A stretch of DNA of 64,000 nucleotides from Mycolicibacter acidiphilus. GTDB taxonomy: Bacteria; Actinomycetota; Actinomycetes; Mycobacteriales; Mycobacteriaceae. Shown here in pieces: positions 9,523 through 19,754 of the stretch. Under the pieces are notes generated by a model that had not been told where the DNA came from, searched no databases, and saw only the letters and a program-made list of their open reading frames with translations. The stretch lies in assembly GCF_018455725.1 (NCBI RefSeq), contig NZ_JAHCLR010000010.1, positions 36,696 to 100,695 on the forward strand, read 5' to 3'. The translations under genes were made by a program, and so were the position numbers. The first letter of the stretch is position 1; each line of letters opens with the position of its first letter.

Positions 9523-11880
9523 CTACCGGCCGCGGGCGCGCCGCCGCTCCTCGCGAGCCTCGGCCTCCCGCGTGTTGAACTCCCGACGCGCGATCCGGGC
9601 GATGTGGTCCGAGTCCTTCAGGATGCGCCGCAGTTCGTTGCGGAACTCCGCCCGGCGCTCCTGCAGGTGCGGCCCCGACTCCAGCAGGCCCTGATCGGCG
9701 ACGACCTGCCGCGCGGTGGCGAACAGCAGGGTGGACACCGATTCGCTGCTGCGGATTCTGCCCTGCGCGACGTGCTGTCGCCCGACGCCGAGCGCCAACT
9801 GAGTCAGCTCGGTCTCACCGATCTGATCGGGCGCATCCCGCAGCACATCGGCGACGATCTCGTAGGCCTCGAAGAACACCCGCAGCATGACGTCCGACAT
9901 CAGTAGGCGCTTCTGTGAGAGCAGCGTGTCGATCCCGGCTGGGCCCGCGGCGACGCGCGATTCCCAGTCCGGGAACCACGACATCTCCTCGGCGATGTTC
10001 TCCCGGAACGTGGCCGAGTCCGCGAAGTAGAAGTCGAACTTCAGCAGATCGCGCAGCCGCATCGCCTGATCCCAGAACGCCGCGACCCGGTCGCCTTCGG
10101 TGCGCCCGGCACAGGCCAGCGCGAGTTCGATGATCGACGCCTCCAGGAAGGCGTGGATCACCGAGTTCCGGTAGAACGACGCGGCGTGTTCGTTCTCCGG
10201 CGCGATCCGCCACACCGGTTGCCGGCCGCCGTCGACCCGCGTCACCGGATGCCCGTTGGACAGTGCGTCGACCGCGGCGCGCACCCCGTCGCGGGTGCGC
10301 AACCGCAGCGCGCTGTTGGAGATCGGGGTCTGCTTGCGTTCCAGGTAATCCAGGCCATCCTGCAGCGAGTGGTGAATCTGATCCAGCGTCAACGCAAGGC
10401 CGTGGGTGGTGAGCAGCAGCGCCGACACCAGCCCGGTGGCGTTGATCGGCGTGGCCCGCAGAATCCGCCAGGCGACTTCGAACGACATCTTCTGCAGCGC
10501 CAGCCTTTTCGCCGCCTCGTCCTGGGCCGCCTCGCCGTGCGGGGCGCCGAGGTACTGGCGCATCGACACCGCCTCCGGGAAACGCACGTAGATCTTGCCG
10601 TAGTTGCGTTCACCCTGCGCCTTGATGAACCGGTACAGCCAGCCGATGCCCTCGGGCGTCTTCTCGCCGCCGCGGGCGTAGTCGGCGTACTCGGTGGTCT
10701 CGTGCAGCTGGTCGAAGCTGATCGAAACGCCTTGCAGCAGAACGTCATCGCTTCGGCCGTCCAGGTAGGCGTCCGCGACGTAGCTCATCAGGCCGAGCTT
10801 GGGGGGCAGCATCTTCCCGGTGCGCGACCGGGTGCCCTCGATCGACCAGCTCAGGTTGAACCGCTTCTCCATGACGTAGCCGACGTACTCCCGGAGCACG
10901 TACTTGTACAGCGGGTTGTTGCCGATGCTGCGCCGGATGAAGATGACGCCGGAGCGGCGCAGCAGCGGCCCCATCAACCCGAACGACAGGTTGATGCCGG
11001 CGAAGACGTGGATCGGCGGCAGTCGGTTCTCGGCCATCGCGACCGGCATCACCGCACCGTCGATGTAGGAGCGGTGCGAGAACAGCAGCACCGCCGGGTG
11101 GTTCTCGAGCGCGGTGCGCAGCGCGGCGACCTGGTACTCGTCGTAGTCGATGTCCTGGTCGAAGCCGCGGCTGAGCATCCTGGTCAGCACACCGACCAGG
11201 TCCACCGAGGCCCGACTCCACCCGGTGGACAGTTCGTCGAGCATCTTGCCGGCCTCGTCGACGGTGGCGCCCGGGATGTTCTGCAGCCCGTCCCGGAACC
11301 GGGCGGACGCCAGGATCTCCGGCTTGACCAGCCGCGGCGACTTGTACTGCGGCCCCAGGATCCGGTATTCCGCACGCTCCAGCGCCAGCGCCGCGCGCCG
11401 GGTGACGTAGTGCGCGAAGTCGCGCGGGTTCTCACCGACGGTCTTCTCGCTCCACTGCCGGCGCAGGTCGGCGACCGTCGCCGGTTCGCCGGTCACCACC
11501 CGCGCCAGCGCCGGGTTCGTGCGGATGATCCGGCGCTGACGACGTTCGTTGGGCTGGTAGGGATTCCACCCGGGCAGCAGGGCGGCGATCCGGGACGGTA
11601 TCGAGGCCTCGGCGGGCGGCATCCAGAACACCCGCAGCGGCATCACCAACCGGTTCTCATCGTGCTCGAGCGCGGCGACCAGTTGCGCCATCTCCGCCGG
11701 CGACGGATCCGCCGACGGCAGTTGCAGCACGTCGACGTGAGCGCCCGCGTGGTCGGCGCGGTAGCGATCCAGCCAGCCTCTGATCTGTCCGGTCTCCACC
11801 GACGACGACACGATCGCCAGCACCAGCAGGTCGCCGGCCGCGGTGTGCGGCGACGTGTCGGCGTTCGACGCGATGCTCAC
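9523..11880 (-). CDS. plsB2: Glycerol-3-phosphate 1-O-acyltransferase PlsB
   Basis: 785 residues, first committed acylation of sn-glycerol-3-phosphate using acyl-CoA, membrane-associated. Acyltransferase motifs in order: HRSYID (catalytic H269, D274), [32 protein letters not shown] (phosphate binding) and [12 protein letters not shown]. Length agrees with Rv2482c (about 789). The open frame extends to 12117, but the true start is the GTG at 11880. It overlaps the plsC stop as GTGA (11877-11880), and the upstream codons lie inside plsC's lysine-rich tail in another frame. It is the last gene of the WS/DGAT-plsC-plsB2 operon. Confidence 0.93.
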   Translation of the reverse strand: MSIASNADTSPHTAAGDLLVLAIVSSSVETGQIRGWLDRYRADHAGAHVDVLQLPSADPSPAEMAQLVAALEHDENRLVMPLRVFWMPPAEASIPSRIAALLPGWNPYQPNERRQRRIIRTNPALARVVTGEPATVADLRRQWSEKTVGENPRDFAHYVTRRAALALERAEYRILGPQYKSPRLVKPEILASARFRDGLQNIPGATVDEAGKMLDELSTGWSRASVDLVGVLTRMLSRGFDQDIDYDEYQVAALRTALENHPAVLLFSHRSYIDGAVMPVAMAENRLPPIHVFAGINLSFGLMGPLLRRSGVIFIRRSIGNNPLYKYVLREYVGYVMEKRFNLSWSIEGTRSRTGKMLPPKLGLMSYVADAYLDGRSDDVLLQGVSISFDQLHETTEYADYARGGEKTPEGIGWLYRFIKAQGERNYGKIYVRFPEAVSMRQYLGAPHGEAAQDEAAKRLALQKMSFEVAWRILRATPINATGLVSALLLTTHGLALTLDQIHHSLQDGLDYLERKQTPISNSALRLRTRDGVRAAVDALSNGHPVTRVDGGRQPVWRIAPENEHAASFYRNSVIHAFLEASIIELALACAGRTEGDRVAAFWDQAMRLRDLLKFDFYFADSATFRENIAEEMSWFPDWESRVAAGPAGIDTLLSQKRLLMSDVMLRVFFEAYEIVADVLRDAPDQIGETELTQLALGVGRQHVAQGRIRSSESVSTLLFATARQVVADQGLLESGPHLQERRAEFRNELRRILKDSDHIARIARREFNTREAEAREERRRARGR

Positions 11881-13511
11881 TGCCCCGCTTTCGAACCGGA
11901 GACGCCTTCCCGGGCGGCCCCTTTCGCAGGCGGCTTCTTTACGGGGGCCTTCTTCTTCGCCGGCGCCTTCTTCGCGGGCGCCTTCTTGGCCGTCGTCTTC
12001 TTCGCCGGCGCCTGCTTCGCGGGTTCCGGCAACCCGTCGACGGGCCAGTCGGCCAGGGTGTCGACGTACAGGTCGCGGATCTCCGCGATCCGCTCGTCGA
12101 GGTTCTCCACCGTCCAATCGTCGACCGAGATCGCCGGGAACACCGCGACATCCACGGTGCCGGGGTTGGCGATCATCGAGTCGCGGGCCGCGATCACCTC
12201 GGCGTTGCGGATCACGATCGGCACGATCGGGATACCCGCCGCCATCGCGATGCGGAACGGCCCCTTCTTGAACGGCCCCACCGTGGTGGTGTCGACCCGG
12301 GTGCCCTCCGGGGCGATCACGACCGAGAGTCCCTTCTTGGCGCGTTCCTCGACCTCGTGCAGCGACTCCACCGCCGCCGCGGGATCATCCCGGTCGATGA
12401 AGACCATCTCGGTGAGCTTGCCCAGCGGACCGGCGATCGGATCCTTCTCCAACTCCCGCTTGCCGACGCTGACCCAGTTGTCGCGCACCAGCGACGCCGC
12501 GATCAGCGGGTCCACCTGGTTGCGGTGGTTGAACAGGAACACCGCCGGCCGCTTCGCGGTCAGGTTCTCCCGCCCGATCACGTTGAGGTGCACGCCGTTG
12601 ATGGTCAGCAGCAGGTGCGGGAACGTCGACGTGAAGAAGTTGACGCCGCGCCGGCGGCTGCCGCTGAGCAGACCCCAGCTGACCGCGCCGGCGCCGGCCG
12701 GCAGGATCGAGCCGAGTCCGGCCAGGTTACGCAGCTGCCCGACGATGCCGCTGCCCCGGCTGCTGAAGCGCAGGATCGGCCAGCCGCGCCGCCGCGCGAC
12801 GGCGGCCATCTTGCCCTCCGGGTTGGTCGGCCGCGGATTGCCGACCAGATGCATCAGTGCGACGTCCTCGTCGCCGTCAGCGTAGAAGTAGCTGTCCTGC
12901 AGGTCGATTCCGTGTTCGGCGGCGAACTTCTGCACGGCCGCCGCCTTGCCCCTCCCCCACAGGATCGGCTCCACCACCTCGCCGGTGAGCACGCCGTCGG
13001 CGTCGGTCTGGAACGCATTGGTGAGCGTGTTGGTGATGCCCAGGAACCGGGCGACCGGTTCGACCTGAATCGTCAGCGCCGAGGAACTGAGCACCACGGT
13101 GTGCCCGCGGGCCTGATGGGCCCGCACCAGTTCGCGCATCTCCGGGTAGATGCGCCCGGCGATCTTCTGCACGAACAGTCGCTCCCCGATCTCATCCAGG
13201 TCGCTGAGCGAGCGGCCCCGCAGCGCCGACGAGGCCGTCGTGATCAGTTCCTCGAACTCGATGCGGCCGAGTTGGTGGTTGAGCCCGGCCTGGATCAGAC
13301 CGACCAACTCCCCCAACCCCATGTCGCGGTTCCGGAACCGCTCCCGGGTGAGGATGATGCCGGTGAAGCCGGCCACCAGGGTGCCGTCCAGGTCGAAGAA
13401 CGCGCCGATCTTCGGTCCGGGCGGGCTGGCGACGACCTCGGCCACCGAACCGGGCAGACGCATGTCGCGCGGCGGCGCCGGTCGTTTCTCGTCGGAGGTC
13501 TCAGCGGTCAT
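11877..13511 (-). CDS. plsC: Bifunctional HAD phosphatase-like / 1-acylglycerol-3-phosphate acyltransferase PlsC
   Basis: 544 residues. The N-terminal HAD hydrolase domain has [12 protein letters not shown] (D40, D42) and [13 protein letters not shown]. The C-terminal PlsC acyltransferase has NHRNQVDP (H329, D334) and IAPEGTR. A lysine/alanine/proline-rich tail follows with repeated PAKK units (about 505-540). The protein acylates lysophosphatidate; the HAD half is often annotated as SerB2-like but its substrate is uncertain. The ATG at 13511 overlaps the upstream gene's stop as ATGA, and its own stop overlaps the plsB2 start as GTGA, so all three enzymes are translationally coupled. Order and architecture match Rv2483c. 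Confidence 0.92.
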   Translation of the reverse strand: MTAETSDEKRPAPPRDMRLPGSVAEVVASPPGPKIGAFFDLDGTLVAGFTGIILTRERFRNRDMGLGELVGLIQAGLNHQLGRIEFEELITTASSALRGRSLSDLDEIGERLFVQKIAGRIYPEMRELVRAHQARGHTVVLSSSALTIQVEPVARFLGITNTLTNAFQTDADGVLTGEVVEPILWGRGKAAAVQKFAAEHGIDLQDSYFYADGDEDVALMHLVGNPRPTNPEGKMAAVARRRGWPILRFSSRGSGIVGQLRNLAGLGSILPAGAGAVSWGLLSGSRRRGVNFFTSTFPHLLLTINGVHLNVIGRENLTAKRPAVFLFNHRNQVDPLIAASLVRDNWVSVGKRELEKDPIAGPLGKLTEMVFIDRDDPAAAVESLHEVEERAKKGLSVVIAPEGTRVDTTTVGPFKKGPFRIAMAAGIPIVPIVIRNAEVIAARDSMIANPGTVDVAVFPAISVDDWTVENLDERIAEIRDLYVDTLADWPVDGLPEPAKQAPAKKTTAKKAPAKKAPAKKKAPVKKPPAKGAAREGVSGSKAGQ

Positions 13512-14983
13512 TGTGCGTCGCTTTCTGCAGTGGCCCGCGCCGACGCGAACGACGCCGGAACACAGTGCGGTGCGGGGTCGCCGGCCAGTGCCAGCACTTC
13601 GTCGAACGCGCCGACCAGACATTCGGCGAACAGTTTCTCGTCGCGCACCGCGGCGCGGTCATAGCGCACGGTGATCGTGCACTCACCGCCCCGGGAGATC
13701 AGCACCACCATCATCGCCACCCCGGGCAGCGGGCCGATTCCGTAGTGCCGCAACACCTTCGCCCCGGCGATGTAGGTCTCACCCGGGTAGAACGCCACGT
13801 TGCTGGCCTGGACGTCGGCACCGACCACCGACCCGGTCAGTTGTTCCAGGACGGGCGTGGGGAACACGGTCAGAACCGGTGCGATGGAACCGATCAGATC
13901 CATCGCGGGCTCTTCACGCCGCTGGGTCATCTGGGTGCGGATCCGTTTGATCCGCTCCACCGGGTCGACGACCCCGACCGGGGCGGCCAGGTTCACGCCG
14001 GTGAACCGGTTGCCGCCGGCAGGGTCCGCCTCGGCGCGCAGGTTCACCGGCACCGCCATCGGCACGGTGGCGATCGGCACGCCGAGCGCCCGGTGGTAGC
14101 GGCCCAGCGCCCCGGACACCGCCGCCAGGTAGGCGTCGTTGATCGAGCCGCCCCCGGCCTTGGCGGCGCGGTGCAGGTCGGCCAGTCGGATGTCGAGCGC
14201 CTCGGTGCGGGTGCTGAGGCTGCGCCGTTTCAGCAGCGGCGACGGGTCGGCGGCCTGGCTGACCACCCGCGCACCCGAGCGCAGGTAGTCGATCGCCCCG
14301 GTCACCGTCGACAGCGGATCACGCACGGTGCGCGTCGCCATCCCGAGCACGCCGATCAGCGCGTCCCGGGTGCCCCCGAGCAGCGCCCCGGGCAGATGAT
14401 TGATCCCGTCACGCATCAGGTCACCAGGTGACAGGTCCTGCGGCACCGGCTGCGGCGGCAGCTGCCGGGCCGGTGGGTTGCGCTCCAGGTCGTAGATCTG
14501 GCCGAACATCGCCGCACCGCCGACACCGTCGGTGACCGCGTGGCTCAGATGCAGCATGGTCGCGGCCCGGCCGCCGGCGAGCCCCTCGACCAGGGTCGCG
14601 GCCCACAGCGGGCGGGACACGTCCAGCGGCGACTGCAGGTTCACCTCGGCCAGGTCGAGCACCTCGCGCAGGCCCCCGGGCTCGGGGACGCGAATCCGGC
14701 GGACGTGGAAATCCAGGTTGAAGTCCGGGTCCACCACCCAGCGCGGCGCCGCGGTCGGCAGCGTCGGCACCACCACCTTCTGCCGCAGTCGCAGCACCCG
14801 GCGGGAGACGTTCTCGAAGACGGCGCGGAACCGTTCCCAGTCGGGGGTGGTGTCCAGCAGTTCCACGCCCATGATTCCGGAACGGGTGCGCGGGTTGGCC
14901 TCACCGCGATGCATCAGATAGTCGACGGCGCCGAGTTCGGTGGGCAGACCCGCGGCGTCGACGAGCTCACCCACGACTGCCAC
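13508..14983 (-). CDS. Wax ester synthase / diacylglycerol acyltransferase (WS/DGAT, Rv2484c type)
   Basis: 491 residues counted from the GTG at 14983; a second GTG at 14974 with a GGGGTGG site upstream is also possible. N-terminal motif YLMHRGEANPRTRS, then PLWAATLVEGL, the active-site region LSHAVTDGVGG (145-156), and in the C-terminal domain VPVNLRAEADPAGGNRFTGVNLAAPVG and ASNVAFYPGETYIAGAKVL. The canonical HHxxxDG reads SHxxxDG here (S147, H148, D152, G153). The second, catalytic histidine is kept. The enzyme should esterify diacylglycerol or alcohols with acyl-CoA. It is first in the operon with plsC and plsB2, linking storage-lipid and phospholipid acylation. Confidence 0.88.
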   Translation of the reverse strand: MAVVGELVDAAGLPTELGAVDYLMHRGEANPRTRSGIMGVELLDTTPDWERFRAVFENVSRRVLRLRQKVVVPTLPTAAPRWVVDPDFNLDFHVRRIRVPEPGGLREVLDLAEVNLQSPLDVSRPLWAATLVEGLAGGRAATMLHLSHAVTDGVGGAAMFGQIYDLERNPPARQLPPQPVPQDLSPGDLMRDGINHLPGALLGGTRDALIGVLGMATRTVRDPLSTVTGAIDYLRSGARVVSQAADPSPLLKRRSLSTRTEALDIRLADLHRAAKAGGGSINDAYLAAVSGALGRYHRALGVPIATVPMAVPVNLRAEADPAGGNRFTGVNLAAPVGVVDPVERIKRIRTQMTQRREEPAMDLIGSIAPVLTVFPTPVLEQLTGSVVGADVQASNVAFYPGETYIAGAKVLRHYGIGPLPGVAMMVVLISRGGECTITVRYDRAAVRDEKLFAECLVGAFDEVLALAGDPAPHCVPASFASARATAESDAQ

Positions 14984-15271
14984 CCCGGCACGACCGGCGG
15001 CCCCCGCCCGCCCGATCCGTCGACACTGTCACCACTCGCGCCTCCTGTTCACAACCCGTCACGAGCACCATTCAACGCTAGTTGTTCGCCCGCGGTACCG
15101 CCTGTCGATTGTCCAGATCCGGACGCCGGTCGGCAAAACGAAATTGTCTGCTGGCCCGTCCAATTGGAAAGTGCCGGCGAAGCACCCGTGGGCGGCGCGC
15201 CGGACGCGGCGGTCGACGTTGCCCGGCCCCGGCTGTCACGCACCCGTCGGCGGATAAACTGAGCGGGCATT

Positions 15272-15345
15272 GCCTCCGTAGCTCAGGTGGATAGAGCACA
15301 TGACTTCTAATCTTGTGGTCGCAGGTTCGAGTCCTGCCGGGGGCG
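15272..15345 (+). tRNA. tRNA-Arg (anticodon TCT)
   Basis: Cloverleaf read by eye. Acceptor arm GCCTCCG pairs with CGGGGGC (one G-T pair), the D arm is GCTC/GAGC, the anticodon loop is CTTCTAA with TCT in the middle, and the T arm is GCAGG TTCGAGT CCTGC, followed by discriminator G. CCA is not encoded. The anticodon stem CATGA/TCTTG contains one T-T mismatch at the third pair. A -10-like GATAAACT lies about 17 nt upstream (15253-15260). Confidence 0.93.
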
Positions 15346-15419
15346 CTCCGCATCACGCCGATAGCGTGACAATGCACTGAAGAACGACGAAGATATCGGG
15401 AACGTGGAAAGGTAACGGA

Positions 15420-15509
15420 ATGAGTCACGAACGCACCATTCGCCTGTACATCGTCGGCATGATTGCGCTGCTCGTCATCTGTGCGGCCATCATCGCCTGG
15501 GTCGCCTGA
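15420..15509 (+). CDS. Very small single-pass membrane protein (29 aa)
   Basis: Starts at ATG 15420 after GGAAAGG (about 15404-15410). The product is MSHERTIRLY followed by the hydrophobic run IVGMIALLVICAAIIAWVA up to the TGA at 15507-15509. The charged N-terminus followed by about 19 hydrophobic residues is a clean single transmembrane helix that ends at the stop codon. It sits between tRNA-Arg and echA14, 21 nt before the echA14 start, so it may be co-transcribed with it. Function unknown; it could be a membrane-anchored regulatory peptide. Confidence 0.6.
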   Translation: MSHERTIRLYIVGMIALLVICAAIIAWVA

Positions 15510-15530
15510 CAGCTGCGGGGAACACTGAAC

Positions 15531-16286
15531 TTGCCGCGCGAACCGGTCCTGTTCGACGTCACCGACCGGGTGGCGCTGATCACCGTCAACGATCCCGACC
15601 GCCGCAACGCGGTCACCGGCGCGATGTCGGCCGCACTGCGCGCGGCGGTGCGATCCGCCGAATCCGATCCCGGCGTCCACGCGGTGGTGATCACCGGCGC
15701 GGGCCGGGCGTTCTGCGCAGGGGCCGACCTGTCGGCACTGGGAGTGGCCACCGAGGACGGCCTGCTCGCGCTGTATGACGGCTTCATGGCCGTCGCCGAG
15801 TGCGCCCTGCCCACGATCGCCGCGGTCAACGGCGCCGCGGTCGGCGCGGGCCTGAACCTCGCCCTGGCGGCTGACGTGCGGATCGCCGGACCCGCCGCGC
15901 TGTTCGACCCCCGCTTTCAGCAGCTCGGCATCCACCCCGGCGGCGGCGCCACCTGGATGCTGCACCGCGCGGTCGGACCGCAGGTCGCCCGCGCCGCCCT
16001 GCTGTTCGGGATGCGGTTCGACGCCGACGCCGCCGTGCGGCACGGCCTGGCGCTGCAGGTTGCCGACGACCCGGTGGCCGCGGCACTGACGCTGGCGGCG
16101 GGTCCGGCCGCCGCCCCGCGTGAGGTGGTCCTGGCGACCAAGGCGACGATGCGCCTGACCGCCAGCCCCGGGACCGTCGACACCGAGCAGCACGAATTCG
16201 CCAAGCGCACCGAGCTCACCCCGCAGGCCGCGACCATCGAATCCCCCGAGTTCGCCGCCAGACTGGCTGCGGCGCAACGCAGATAA
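15531..16286 (+). CDS. echA14: Enoyl-CoA hydratase/isomerase family protein EchA14
   Basis: 251 residues, crotonase fold. Visible motifs are [16 protein letters not shown] near 22-37, the oxyanion-hole segment [16 protein letters not shown] (about 57-72), and [26 protein letters not shown] (about 96-121). The acidic residues usual in true hydratases are not obvious after GAG. Instead [23 protein letters not shown] follows, so the exact reaction is uncertain. The start is a TTG at 15531 with AGCTGCGGGGA 10-20 nt upstream. It is convergent with bkdC (5 bp gap). Synteny (neighbour of Rv2484c) supports the name. Confidence 0.85.
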   Translation: MPREPVLFDVTDRVALITVNDPDRRNAVTGAMSAALRAAVRSAESDPGVHAVVITGAGRAFCAGADLSALGVATEDGLLALYDGFMAVAECALPTIAAVNGAAVGAGLNLALAADVRIAGPAALFDPRFQQLGIHPGGGATWMLHRAVGPQVARAALLFGMRFDADAAVRHGLALQVADDPVAAALTLAAGPAAAPREVVLATKATMRLTASPGTVDTEQHEFAKRTELTPQAATIESPEFAARLAAAQRR

Positions 16287-16291
16287 CCGGC

Positions 16292-17494
16292 CTACAGGTC
16301 CAGTAGCGCGCTGTCGGGGTGTTCGACCAGATTCCGCAGCCGGCACAGGAATTCGGCGACCTGCGCGCCGTCGGCGACCCGATGGTCGAACGCGCACGTC
16401 AGCGTCATCTGCGGGCGCACCACGATGGCGTCGTCGACGACCGCCGGCCGCGGCTTCAGTGAACCCATGCCCAGGATGGCGGCCTCCGGGTAGTTGATCA
16501 CCGGCACGCCGTCGTCGAGGCCGAGGGCGCCGAAATTGGACACGGTGAACGTCGACCCCTGCAACTCGGCCGGCGACAGGCGGCCCGCCCGAGCCCCCTC
16601 GATCAACTGCGCGACGGCTGCGGCGAGTTCGCGGGTGGTCTTGCGCTGCGCGTCGAAGACCACCGGCACCAGCAGACCGCGGGGCGCGGCGACCCCGAAA
16701 CCCAGATGAATCGACTGATGGGTGCGCACCCGCGGCCCGTCCGGCGCGTCGATCCAGGTGGAGTTCAGCACCGGCGACCGGGTCAGCGCGAGCACCAGCA
16801 GTCGCAGCGTCAGCACGAACGGGGTGATCCCGGGGGTTTCGGCGGCGAGCCGGTCCCGCAGCCGCAGCAGGTTGCCGCAGTCCACCTGCACGCTGGCGTG
16901 AGCGTCGGGGATCTTGCTGCGGGACAGTGTCATTCGTTCAGCCATCGTCGCCTGCACGAGACCGACGGGCCGGGCGTCGTCCGCCGCGGCGCGGACCGCC
17001 TCGGTCGTGATGACACCGCTGGAACCGGGTGCCACCGCGGCAAGGTCGACGCCCAACTCCGCGGCGAGCTTGCGGGCGGCGGGTTTGGCTTTGAGCCGGC
17101 CGTTGGGGGCGTCGGCGCGCCTGCTGGTGTCGAAGGTCTCGTCGGCACCGTACCCGACCAGCACCGGCTTGCGGTCCGCCGTCGGTTCGTCGACCGGCGC
17201 ACCGTTGGGGTGCGGCGGGGAACCGTTGGGCCCGCCGGACTCCGAGTCGGTGGCGATGCGCACCAGCGGCGCGCCGACCGCGAGGACGTCGCCCTGGCCG
17301 CCGCCGAGTTCGACGATCCGCCCGCCGTACGGGCTGGGAATCTCCACCTCGGCTTTCGCAGTCTCCACCGAGCACAGCGGCTGGTTGAGTTCCACCCGGT
17401 CACCGACGGCGACGTTCCAGGCGGTCACCGTCACCTCGGCGAGCCCCTCACCGAGGTCGGGGACCGCGAAGGTCTGCACCGACCCGTCTGTCAT
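16292..17494 (-). CDS. bkdC: Branched-chain 2-oxo acid dehydrogenase E2 (dihydrolipoyl acyltransferase) BkdC
   Basis: 400 residues. The lipoyl domain covers about 5-80 with the lipoylated lysine in [13 protein letters not shown] (K47). A proline/charged linker follows, then an E1/E3-binding domain near 130-170 ([18 protein letters not shown]). The C-terminal catalytic acyltransferase domain ends with [11 protein letters not shown] (catalytic H371). The enzyme transfers the branched acyl group from lipoamide to CoA. The start overlaps the bkdB stop (ATGA, 17491-17494). The three bkd genes form a tight operon matching Rv2495c-Rv2497c. Only one lipoyl domain is present. Confidence 0.93.
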   Translation of the reverse strand: MTDGSVQTFAVPDLGEGLAEVTVTAWNVAVGDRVELNQPLCSVETAKAEVEIPSPYGGRIVELGGGQGDVLAVGAPLVRIATDSESGGPNGSPPHPNGAPVDEPTADRKPVLVGYGADETFDTSRRADAPNGRLKAKPAARKLAAELGVDLAAVAPGSSGVITTEAVRAAADDARPVGLVQATMAERMTLSRSKIPDAHASVQVDCGNLLRLRDRLAAETPGITPFVLTLRLLVLALTRSPVLNSTWIDAPDGPRVRTHQSIHLGFGVAAPRGLLVPVVFDAQRKTTRELAAAVAQLIEGARAGRLSPAELQGSTFTVSNFGALGLDDGVPVINYPEAAILGMGSLKPRPAVVDDAIVVRPQMTLTCAFDHRVADGAQVAEFLCRLRNLVEHPDSALLDL

Positions 17495-18552
17495 GGCAAC
17501 TCCAGGACGCGTTCGACGCAGTCGAGCAGGCGGTCCGGCCCGGGCAGCCACTGCCGCTCCAGCCGGGCCGGCGGGTAGGGCGTGTCGAATCCGGTGACGC
17601 GCAACACCGGAGCCTCCAGTTCGTAGAACAACTCCTCGGAGATCCGGGCTGCCAACTCGGCGCCGAAGCCGACGTTCCGCGGCCCCTCGTGCAGCACCAC
17701 GCACCGACCGGTCCGCCGGATCGACGCCGTGACGGTGTCGAAGTCCAGCGGTACCAGGGAGCGCAGATCCACCACCTCGAGGCTCCAACCCTGCTGCTGC
17801 GCGGCGATCTCCGCGGCGGACAGCGCGGTGGCGACCCCGCCGCCGTAGGTCACGACCGTGACGTCGCGGCCCGAACGACGCACTGCCGCACGGCCGATGC
17901 CCGGCGCCGGGTTCCCGGTGTCGACGAGTCCGCGGGCCCAGTAACGCCGTTTCGGTTCCAGGAACATCACCGGATCCGGTGCGGCGATGGCGTGCCGCAG
18001 CAGCCAGTAGGCGTCGGACGGATCGGCGGGAACCACCACCTTCAACCCGGCGGTGTGCGCCCAGTAGGTTTCGGTGGATTCCGAATGATGTTCGGCCGCA
18101 CCGATTCCGCCGAACGACGGAATACGCACGGTCACCGGCATCGACACCTCGCCGCGGGTTCGGCTGCGGTACTTCGCCAGGTGGCTGACGACCTGGTCCA
18201 GCGCCGGGTAGCTGAACCCGTCGAACTGGATCTCCGGCACCGGCGTGAACCCGCGGATCGCCAGCCCGATGGCCACCCCGATCACCGCGGACTCGGCCAG
18301 TGGGGTGTCGAAGCAGCGCTGTTCGCCGAACGTCGCCGTCAGTCCTTCGGTCACCCGGAACACGCCACCCTGCACCCCCACGTCGGTGCCGAACACCAGC
18401 ACCTTCTCGTCGGCCGTCATCGCGTCGCGCAGTGCGAGGTTGAGCGCCTGCACCATGCTCAGGTCCTGCGCCGACGGCTGTCGGTTCGGCGGTTCGGCAT
18501 CGTCCGCTGGTTCCGGCGCCGACCGGGTCGGTGGTTCGAGGATCTGGGTCAT
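17491..18552 (-). CDS. bkdB: Branched-chain 2-oxo acid dehydrogenase E1 beta subunit BkdB
   Basis: 353 residues. The transketolase-type E1 beta fold is shown by [26 protein letters not shown] (about 33-58), [30 protein letters not shown] (conserved glutamate that activates thiamine diphosphate), [11 protein letters not shown] and [31 protein letters not shown] variable N-terminal extension of about 30 residues (proline/acid rich) precedes the fold. With BkdA it forms the alpha2beta2 E1 that decarboxylates 2-oxoisocaproate, 2-oxoisovalerate and 3-methyl-2-oxovalerate. The start abuts the bkdA stop with no gap. Confidence 0.93.
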   Translation of the reverse strand: MTQILEPPTRSAPEPADDAEPPNRQPSAQDLSMVQALNLALRDAMTADEKVLVFGTDVGVQGGVFRVTEGLTATFGEQRCFDTPLAESAVIGVAIGLAIRGFTPVPEIQFDGFSYPALDQVVSHLAKYRSRTRGEVSMPVTVRIPSFGGIGAAEHHSESTETYWAHTAGLKVVVPADPSDAYWLLRHAIAAPDPVMFLEPKRRYWARGLVDTGNPAPGIGRAAVRRSGRDVTVVTYGGGVATALSAAEIAAQQQGWSLEVVDLRSLVPLDFDTVTASIRRTGRCVVLHEGPRNVGFGAELAARISEELFYELEAPVLRVTGFDTPYPPARLERQWLPGPDRLLDCVERVLELP

Positions 18553-19656
18553 CTAACGCCCCCTGGCCAACTCGGCGCGCAGCATCGCACGCTGCTCTTG
18601 AAGTTCCGGGGTGATCTCGGCGTAGACCGCGGTGAACACCTCGTCGATGTCGACGTCGGCCGCCCCGACCGTCGCATCCCGCAGTTCGGTGCGCAATCGC
18701 TTGGCCCGGGCGATGACTCGCTCATCGAGACGGTCCGACCACACCCCGATGTTGCGGAGATAGGCGCGGTAGCGCGGGATCGGGTCCAGCGCCGCCCAGC
18801 GGTCGAGTTCAGCACTGCTGCGGTAGCGGGTCGGGTCGTCGGAGGTGGTGTGCGGACCGAGCCGATAGGTGACCGCCTCGATCAGGGTCGGGCCGCCACC
18901 GGACCTAGCCCGTTCCGCCGCCTCGGCCATCACCGCGTAGCAGGCCAGCGGGTCGTTGCCGTCGACCCGAACGCCGGGCATCCCGTAGCCGATCGCCTTG
19001 TGCGCCAACGTCGGCGCCGCGGTCTGCCGGCTCAGCGGGACGGAGATCGCCCACTGGTTGTTCTGCACGTAGAACACGCAGGGGGTGTTGAACACCGCGG
19101 CGAAGTTCAACGCCTCGTGCACATCGCCCTCACTGGTGGCACCGTCGCCGACGAACGCCACGGTGACGGAGTCCTCGTCCAGTCGCTGGGCCGCCATCGC
19201 GGCCCCGACCGCGTGCAGAGCCTGCGTGCCGATCGGAACCGATATCGGCGCACAGCATTTCGCGGTGAACTCCAGCCCACCGTTCCACGTTCCGCGCCAG
19301 GCGGCCGCGACATGCCAGGGCGGTATCCCGCGGGTGACGAACACCCCCAGCTCGCGGTACTGCGGGAACAGCCAGTCGGTCTTGCGCAGGCAGGCGGTCG
19401 CCCCGACCTGTGCCGCCTCCTGGCCACGGCAGGACGCGAACAGTGCCAGCTCACCCTGCCGCTGCAGGTTCACCAACTCGATGTCCAGCTCACGAGTGAT
19501 GACCATCAATTCGTAGAGCCAGCACAGTGTTTCGTCCGGCAGATCCCGGGCGAAACGATCCTCACCGGTGGGTGTGCCGTCCGCTCCGATCAACTGCACG
19601 GGTTCCCAGTCCACACCGAACCCTTCACGACCCTCGAAGCCGGATGACTGGCCCAT
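18553..19656 (-). CDS. bkdA: Branched-chain 2-oxo acid dehydrogenase E1 alpha subunit BkdA
   Basis: 367 residues. The ThDP-binding region is visible as [39 protein letters not shown] (GDG...NN motif, about 175-215). [27 protein letters not shown] and [16 protein letters not shown] (phosphorylation-loop region of E1 alpha) follow. It forms E1 with BkdB. The ATG at 19656 has an excellent AAGGAGG site 6 nt upstream and a TATAAT-like CATAATG further up (19683-19688), so the bkd genes probably have their own promoter. Upstream on the same strand is the NirK-like gene rather than citE as in M. tuberculosis. Confidence 0.93.
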   Translation of the reverse strand: MGQSSGFEGREGFGVDWEPVQLIGADGTPTGEDRFARDLPDETLCWLYELMVITRELDIELVNLQRQGELALFASCRGQEAAQVGATACLRKTDWLFPQYRELGVFVTRGIPPWHVAAAWRGTWNGGLEFTAKCCAPISVPIGTQALHAVGAAMAAQRLDEDSVTVAFVGDGATSEGDVHEALNFAAVFNTPCVFYVQNNQWAISVPLSRQTAAPTLAHKAIGYGMPGVRVDGNDPLACYAVMAEAAERARSGGGPTLIEAVTYRLGPHTTSDDPTRYRSSAELDRWAALDPIPRYRAYLRNIGVWSDRLDERVIARAKRLRTELRDATVGAADVDIDEVFTAVYAEITPELQEQRAMLRAELARGR

Positions 19657-19690
19657 CTGAGCCTCCTTGCGACGCTTAACTCATTATGCC
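19657..19690 (-). promoter_or_regulatory. Probable bkdABC promoter and strong ribosome-binding site
   Basis: Read on the minus strand, this short leader holds a TATAAT-like CATAATG (19683-19688) and then AAGGAGG (19661-19667) 6 nt before the bkdA ATG. The sequence TTAACTCA (plus strand 19676-19683) matches one arm of the putative BkaR operators elsewhere in the locus, but no second arm is present. Separate transcription of bkdABC is inferred. Confidence 0.4.
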
Positions 19691-19754
19691 AGCGAAAACG
19701 GGCAGCCCCCGGGCGCCGCACCTCGGGACCCGGCCGCCGTGTCGGCGAACGAGA

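Noticed and set aside
10153-12885. 910-residue plus-strand open frame opposite plsB2 and plsC
   Set aside because: Spans two unrelated genes antisense, Arg/Gln/His-rich composition typical of shadow frames, no start signal.
19671-19683. Third BkaR operator before bkdA
   Set aside because: Only the TTAACTCA arm is present; the mirrored arm at the required spacing matches at 1 of 6 positions.
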